Source: Holosporales bacterium (GTDB taxonomy: Bacteria; Pseudomonadota; Alphaproteobacteria; RUG11792). From it: a stretch of DNA of 18,144 nt. Position 1 is the stretch's first letter; the number at the start of each line of letters is the position of its first letter. The translations under genes were made by a program, and so were the position numbers. Of the stretch, positions 14,508 through 18,144 are shown one piece after another. The stretch is from positions 1 through 18,144 of the forward strand of contig JAISID010000004.1 of the NCBI GenBank assembly GCA_031262205.1, read 5' to 3'. Below the pieces are notes generated by a model. That model was given only the letters and a program-made list of their open reading frames with translations, had not been told where the DNA came from and made no database searches.

Positions 14508-15103
14508 TAAACGTCTCTCCTTTGATTAAACGCCGCTATTATCGTCCCGTCGTCAAGATATTCCAATTCGCTTCCAATTGGGATTCCTTGCGAAAGGGTC
14601 GTTATTTTAACTCCCAAATCCTTTATTTTGTCGTTTACAAAAAACACGGTCGTTTGCCCGTCTATATCCGCGCTTAAAGCTATTATAACTTCTCTTATTT
14701 CTTTCGACGATTTTATACGATTATAAAGTCTGTCAATATTTAAGTCTTCCGGCATCACTCCGTTTATCGCGGATAATTTATTTCCCAAAACATGATATCT
14801 TCCGCGATAAAATCCCGCCTTTTCAATAGACCACAAATCGGAAATATCGGCGACGACGCAAATCGTCGAACCGTCTCTTTTTAAATCGGAACATATGGAG
14901 CACTTGTCAGCAACGTCCACATTCCCGCACACTTCGCATATTTTCGAATTTTCGTAGACGCTCTCGAGGGTTTTGATAAAATATTCCATGACGCTATGTT
15001 TTTTCCGAAGAAGGTAAACGACGATTCTTACGGCGGATCTATACCCCATTCCAGGCAATCTGCTAAAACAACTGATTAACTTACTAATATCTCCCGATAA
15101 CAT
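14507..15103 (-). CDS. recR: Recombination mediator protein RecR
   Basis: The protein is 198 residues, standard for RecR. The helix-hairpin-helix segment is LPGMGYRSA (16-24); the zinc site is CEVCGNVDVADKCSIC (C56, C59, C68, C71). The Toprim domain follows (ICVVADISDLWSIEKAGFYR, YHVLGNKLSAINGV) and the Walker-like end is GIPIGSELEYLDDGTI. RecR with RecO and RecF loads RecA on SSB-coated gaps. The ATG at 15103 has no strong Shine-Dalgarno sequence, but its position fits the family start. It heads the recR-obgE-miaB-ybeY-corC series; dnaX and the YbaB gene, its frequent neighbours, are not next to it. Confidence 0.95.
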   Translation of the reverse strand: MLSGDISKLISCFSRLPGMGYRSAVRIVVYLLRKKHSVMEYFIKTLESVYENSKICEVCGNVDVADKCSICSDLKRDGSTICVVADISDLWSIEKAGFYRGRYHVLGNKLSAINGVMPEDLNIDRLYNRIKSSKEIREVIIALSADIDGQTTVFFVNDKIKDLGVKITTLSQGIPIGSELEYLDDGTIIAAFNQRRDV

Positions 15104-15214
15104 TATTTACAGATAAAAAGGCATGACGCCGTAACATACAATCTATATTTAATATGCTGCGTTAGCAAGAAAAACCTGCGTAAACCTATCGTCTTACATT
15201 CAACGTTTCCAGAG

Positions 15215-15901
15215 CTAGCCTTGTTCGCAACACAATAAGTATCCAATAAAACGCGCTGTTTTTATCACAGTCGGGTTTTTCGGATCGTCGCCGATCTTCC
15301 TACGAAGCCTTGTTATCTGAACGTCTATCGTTCTGTCTGAAACCTGGAACGAAAACTTCCTCGATAATTCCGTCCTAGAAAACGGCTGATTCGGTCTGCT
15401 GCAAAGCGTTTTTAATAGGGTCGATTCAGTCGTCGATAGAGGGACTTCCTTTGAATCCACTTTCAATTTCTCCGTCGCTAAATTAAATTCGCAATTACCA
15501 AACCTCGCGACGCTTCCCGACGTCTCTTTTTCCGTTCGTTTTAAAAGCGCTCTGATTCTAGCTATAAATTCGCGTTCCTCAAAAGGCTTAGTTATATAGT
15601 CGTCAAAACCGGCTTCAAACCCTGCGACTTTGTTATCGATATCGTTCGCGGCGGTTAACATAAGCGCTGGAATATCTTTCAAATATAAATTTGAATTCCT
15701 CACGGACTTAATAAAATCTATTCCCGATTCGTTAGGCATCATCCAGTCGACGACGACAATGTCAAAATTTTTCGACGTTAGCAATCTTCTCGCCTCGGAA
15801 GCGGATATAGCTCCAACCGCGTCGTAGCTATGTAATTTTAAAAGTTCGACTATGAGATAGACGAGTCTTTGATCGTCGTCTACAACAAGAATAGATTTCA
15901 T
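15215..15901 (-). CDS. OmpR/PhoB-type response regulator
   Basis: The 228-residue protein has a receiver domain (1-118) with the acidic pocket D8-D10, phospho-acceptor D52 (VVVDWMMPNESG), switch Thr83 and K105 (YITKPF). A winged-helix DNA-binding domain (about 130-225) follows, with the family pattern ELSRKFSFQVSDRTIDVQITRLRRKIGDD without a break. The usual final RGxGY is replaced by ARFIGYLLCCEQG. No histidine kinase is adjacent, so its partner must be elsewhere. It overlaps the upstream small ORF by 4 nt (ATGA). It is not CtrA, whose receiver sequence differs; a PetR/OmpR-like subgroup is likelier. Targets unknown. Confidence 0.92.
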   Translation of the reverse strand: MKSILVVDDDQRLVYLIVELLKLHSYDAVGAISASEARRLLTSKNFDIVVVDWMMPNESGIDFIKSVRNSNLYLKDIPALMLTAANDIDNKVAGFEAGFDDYITKPFEEREFIARIRALLKRTEKETSGSVARFGNCEFNLATEKLKVDSKEVPLSTTESTLLKTLCSRPNQPFSRTELSRKFSFQVSDRTIDVQITRLRRKIGDDPKNPTVIKTARFIGYLLCCEQG

Positions 15902-16110
15902 AAAACGCCTATAGAAATAACCGTCGTTTTACCATTATATTCCAGTCTGGAAGACTTTTTTACAAGCCGCTTTTTTCTAATCTTCTTTGAAAACCAGAAT
16001 CTTCCGCATACCTTGTAACCTCCGCGATTATAAAAAAGCCTGTCGCCGCCAAATATATTTAGAAGCAGGATCATCTCGTTAAACCGTCTCTGTATAAACA
16101 TTTCAAACAA
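15898..16110 (-). CDS. Small basic protein overlapping the response regulator
   Basis: The frame runs from a TTG at 16110 (or ATG at 16101) and stops inside the response-regulator start (ATGA), which suggests coupling. It is about 70 residues, basic and aromatic-rich (FGGDRLFYNRGGYKVCGRFW, KKIRKKRLVKKSSRLEYNG). The same frame is open further upstream for about 33 codons (YWNYSEIAALWLAEGLLRR) with a TAG at 16111-16113 between, so this may be the tail of a longer gene broken by a nonsense mutation. No family recognised. Confidence 0.35.
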   Translation of the reverse strand: MFEMFIQRRFNEMILLLNIFGGDRLFYNRGGYKVCGRFWFSKKIRKKRLVKKSSRLEYNGKTTVISIGVL

Positions 16111-16307
16111 CTAAAAGCCGCAAATTATTCTCTTTCTTATCCGTCGCAATAGGCCTTCTGCCAGCCATAAGGCGGCAATTTCAGAATAATTCCAATATAT
16201 TGGTCGCCTCTTTTACATTTTCACAATTCAAACTTTTTTGTGGGAATCATCCTGCGACATATTGCAAAGCGAACAAATCGGGTGGACTATCTAAGGAACT
16301 TATGCAT

Positions 16308-16467
16308 ACGGAGGAAATTCCTCCTTGGGAAAAGTAGTCCTCAAAAACTCCCCTGAAATATCAGACGAACCGAGGGCGAATCTAAGAGACTCGCGTATTA
16401 ACGGAGGAGATTTCTTCTGAGGGAAGCGGTTGGTTCCAAAAAACCAGGGGGATTTCTTTGGGAAACC
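16308..16467 (+). repeat. Three diverged purine-rich repeats
   Basis: Related motifs occur at about 16308-16333 (ACGGAGGAAATTCCTCCTTG then GGAA), 16398-16424 (ACGGAGGAGATTTCTTCTGA then GGGAA) and 16446-16467 (GGGGGATTTCTTTGGGAA). The first forms a perfect 7-bp hairpin (GGAGGAA-A-TTCCTCC, 16310-16324); the others have lost the pairing. Confidence 0.4.
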
Positions 16468-16476
16468 AGACCCAAA

Positions 16477-16596
16477 ATGATTAGAAAATGGAGAAAAATC
16501 CGCTCAAAAGATTTGATAAAAAGTCTAGCGAAAAATGGGGAAACTTTGATAAGAAATTTAGTGAAAGATAAAATTCAAAAATTAACGAAAAATTAA
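16477..16596 (+). CDS. Doubtful 39-residue basic peptide
   Basis: A short frame from the ATG at 16477 encodes a Lys-rich amphipathic helix (MIRKWRKIRSKDLIKSLAKN ... IQKLTKN). The frame is open about 24 codons further upstream but without a start codon there. No good ribosome-binding site is present, and the end overlaps the CtrA-like box. Support is composition only. Confidence 0.2.
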   Translation: MIRKWRKIRSKDLIKSLAKNGETLIRNLVKDKIQKLTKN

Positions 16597-16613
16597 CGAA
16601 ATTGTACTATAAT
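16582..16613 (+). promoter_or_regulatory. CtrA-like box and -10 ahead of the cloverleaf element
   Basis: TTAA-N7-TTAAC (16582-16597) is an exact match to the CtrA consensus of alphaproteobacteria. A TATAAT follows 10 nt later (16608-16613), which puts the box over the -35 position as in CtrA-activated promoters. Transcription would start near 16620 and run into the structured region. Confidence 0.55.
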
Positions 16614-16696
16614 AACCATCCCAAACCCCCGCCCTCCTCGGGGCTTGCTCCCTACAACAGCCAATCTATGCAAGCATAGCTTTAGCATATCGTAAA

Positions 16697-16787
16697 TTTG
16701 AGAGGGCGGCGGCTTGTTCGGCTTTGCCGAACCCGAGCTTCATAGCTCACTCGCAGTTAATACTGCGAAAGCCGCCGCCCTCTCAAA
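16697..16787 (+). ncRNA. Cloverleaf-forming palindromic element
   Basis: A 19-bp perfect GC-rich stem (16697-16715 with 16769-16787) closes three perfect hairpins: GTTCGGC-TTT-GCCGAAC (16716-16732), GAGCT-TCAT-AGCTC (16735-16748) and CGCAGT-TAAT-ACTGCG (16752-16767). Only six bases of the junction are unpaired. It is not a tRNA, having no anticodon arm or T-loop consensus, and not an attC site, having no R-box core. No T-run follows. It could be a small RNA, since a candidate promoter lies upstream, or a mobile or origin-type cruciform element. Confidence 0.55.
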
Positions 16788-16841
16788 AATGAGATTTTAG
16801 AACGTTAAGATTGGGAAAATAAATTACTTGTTAAAAAATAA

Positions 16842-16970
16842 GGGAATCATACCATAACGTCCTAAATATCTTGCTTACAGCTAGGCAATTCTAATCGGCG
16901 AGGTCGTGTTTATTTCAGCGGCATTTCTCGTATACAACCGCTATTTGCCGCGCATCGGGAAATGTAAATT
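16842..16970. repeat. MITE-like element, distant copy
   Basis: It starts with GGGAATCAT (16842-16850) and is related along its length to the copy at 6480-6605, sharing the ordered blocks CAATTCNAATCGG, TTTCAG, GTATACAANCG and ATCGGG. The right inverted end is lost, so the border is approximate. Confidence 0.55.
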
Positions 16971-17161
16971 AGGTTTTAGGGTACAAGCGAGCGCTCGTTT
17001 CCTACGACTACAAAATTCTCATAAAACACTCTGCGCAAGAGTACGGGGAGCATGCATAAGATAGAGATGTATAAGAAATAACTAGGTATGATTTCGTTTT
17101 TTTACAGAAATCATGCCTCAACGTTGTGGTCGTGTGTTAAAGGAAGATTACCAGAGATTTT

Positions 17162-17385
17162 TTAAGTCATTACTTGATGATTCGGGCAATATAAGTCCAC
17201 GAGGTCTTGATATTGAGCCAATTTGCAACCGCAAGACGGGCAACCCGTCGGTCTTTCGAATTTACCGTTCCCAGATTTGGTTGAAACATGTTTACAAATT
17301 TCGGCGGAGAGTCTTTCTATATAAATTCCAATGGGAATCGTTCTTTAGCGTGAAACACGGCTTTAAAATGCAATTTCATAAAAGG
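17162..17385 (-). pseudogene. ligA: Fossil of NAD-dependent DNA ligase (OB-fold and zinc finger)
   Basis: The minus-strand frame 17338-17162 reads IPIGIYIERLSAEICKHV, a linker, FERPTGCPSCGCKLAQYQDL and LYCPNH, then a stop. This follows the LigA order: end of the OB-fold, the F-x-x-P-x-x-CPxCG turn, and the third zinc cysteine 15 residues after the second, as between C411 and C426 of E. coli LigA. The fourth cysteine is absent, the frame ends at once, and the preceding OB-fold piece (KAVFHAKERF) is in a different frame. No adenylation, HhH or BRCT domain is present. It is a dead fragment of about 60-75 codons; a working ligA must exist elsewhere. The plus-strand 96-codon frame over it is a shadow. 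Confidence 0.6.
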
Positions 17386-17440
17386 ATTATCTTAATAATA
17401 TAGTTGCGAACCGTCCATTCACATGCGGCATTTTGTCTAT

Positions 17441-17472
17441 AAAAACCCTCGCCTACCTGCCGCAAGCGAGGG
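17441..17472 (-). terminator. Rho-independent terminator of pnp
   Basis: On the minus strand CCCTCGC, a 13-nt loop, GCGAGGG and TTTTT lie about 60 nt after the pnp stop. Confidence 0.8.
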
Positions 17473-17532
17473 TACGATTTTCTAAGACTTTTCCCGCAAC
17501 TGTTCCAAGAAGGAAATTTTTACCTTTTGTCC

Positions 17533-18144
17533 CTAAACGTCTTTCATTGAAAGTTTGATTCTGTTTCTATCGTCGATATCAATAACCTTTACTCTAACTT
17601 CTTGTCCTACTTTCAGAACGTCTGAAACAGCTTTAATCTTATGATTTGCGATATTGCTTATGTGCACGAGACCTTCTTTATTTCCAATTGATACAAATGC
17701 TCCAAAATCAGTGATTTTAACAACGCTTCCATTAAACACCGAACCTATGTCGGGAGGACAACATATTGATTTGACAGACTTTATCGCTTCGTCCAGTTTT
17801 TTCTTATCTGAAGAAAAAATGGAAACGACGCCGTTGTCGTCTATATCGATCTTTACCTGAGTCTTTTCGCAAATCTCCTTTATAACTTTTCCGCCAGGCC
17901 CTATCAGGGTTTTGATTTTATCCTTATCGATCATGATAGTTTCAACTCTAGGAGCGTTTTCATTTAGCTCGCTTCTAGCCGTTGAAATTACTTTATTCAT
18001 AATCTCAAGAATATGGAATCGTCCTGCTTTCGCTTGTTTCAAGGCGGCCTTTATAATCTCGCGATCAATGCTTGTTATTTTAATGTCCATTTGAAGAGCC
18101 GTGATTCCGTCTTTAGTTCCCGCGACTTTAAAATCCATATCTCC
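17533..18144 (-). CDS. pnp: Polyribonucleotide nucleotidyltransferase, 3' part
   Basis: The frame is open to the window edge, so the gene starts beyond 18144; about 203 C-terminal residues are seen. It begins with the conserved end of the second RNase PH domain (GDMDFKVAGTKDGITALQMD). The KH domain follows (TIMIDKDKIKTLIGPGGKVI, with the GPGGK loop) and then an S1 domain (GSVFNGSVVKITDFGAFVSI, GLVHISNIA), ending SMKDV with little tail. PNPase degrades RNA 3' to 5' by phosphorolysis and is part of the degradosome in many bacteria. A clear hairpin terminator follows. rpsO, its usual upstream neighbour, would lie outside the window. Confidence 0.97.
   Translation of the reverse strand, partial: GDMDFKVAGTKDGITALQMDIKITSIDREIIKAALKQAKAGRFHILEIMNKVISTARSELNENAPRVETIMIDKDKIKTLIGPGGKVIKEICEKTQVKIDIDDNGVVSIFSSDKKKLDEAIKSVKSICCPPDIGSVFNGSVVKITDFGAFVSIGNKEGLVHISNIANHKIKAVSDVLKVGQEVRVKVIDIDDRNRIKLSMKDV

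Larger units (their letters stand above)
16111..17161. other. 1.05-kb non-coding interval rich in structure
   Basis: Apart from a doubtful 39-codon frame (16477-16596), no gene is supported. From left to right it holds a repeat-end copy GGGAATCATCC (16242-16252), three related purine-rich motifs (16308-16467), a CtrA-like box with -10 (16582-16613), the cloverleaf palindrome (16697-16787), a MITE-like copy (16842-16970), a 10-bp palindrome CGAGCGCTCG (about 16989-16998) and a 12-bp hairpin with AAATCAT arms (about 17084-17117). Confidence 0.65.

Noticed and set aside
16697..16787. tRNA, tmRNA piece or integron attC site
   Set aside because: The three arms have 3-4 nt loops with no anticodon arm and no T-loop consensus, and the core recombination boxes of attC are absent.
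17345..17360. parS-like CGTGAAACA
   Set aside because: Only a half-site, inside the ligA remnant; no palindrome.
17113..17403. 96-codon plus-strand open frame
   Set aside because: It lies antisense to the ligA zinc-finger fossil, starts inside a hairpin arm, and has no ribosome-binding site or recognisable domain.
16629..17420. CRISPR array
   Set aside because: The repeats are few, long, diverged and irregularly spaced; no regular repeat-spacer pattern and no cas gene.

Overview
The window looks like chromosomal DNA of an AT-rich alphaproteobacterium, probably a host-associated, reduced-genome one of the Rickettsiales/Holosporales kind. This is an inference from an alphaproteobacterial-type DnaK, a miaB-ybeY-corC gene order, a CtrA-type promoter box, many broken small genes and long non-coding stretches. 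No rRNA or tRNA was found, so placement is tentative.

Layout. 1-724: 3' end of a dicarboxylate/amino-acid:cation symporter. 725-1216: non-coding, holding a 126-bp inverted-repeat element. 1217-3420: a run of small, tightly packed minus-strand genes, several broken by frameshifts or stops (an eroding mobile-element-like operon). 3468-5492: dnaK with terminator, CIRCE operator and promoter. 5723-6430: a probable outer-membrane beta-barrel protein. 6431-7602: non-coding, with a cluster of about four MITE-like elements ending in GGGAATCAT. 7603-8356: a secreted leucine-rich-repeat protein with a strong promoter. 8425-8605: two perfect parS sites inside larger palindromes. 8753-9660: small membrane-protein genes, partly broken. 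9716-15103: a housekeeping operon read on the minus strand, recR-obgE-miaB-ybeY-corC-rluD. 15215-16110: an orphan OmpR-type response regulator and a small overlapping ORF. 16111-17160: non-coding, with a CtrA-box promoter in front of a cloverleaf-forming palindrome and one more MITE-like copy. 17162-17385: a fossil of the NAD-dependent DNA ligase zinc finger. 17441-18144: the terminator and 3' end of pnp.

The housekeeping genes serve DNA repair (recR), ribosome assembly and maturation (obgE, ybeY, rluD), tRNA modification (miaB), RNA decay (pnp) and protein folding under HrcA-type control (dnaK). The most unusual parts are the cloverleaf element with its CtrA-like promoter, the GGGAATCAT repeat family, the paired parS palindromes and the ligA fossil. 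All functions are read from sequence alone; no searches were run.
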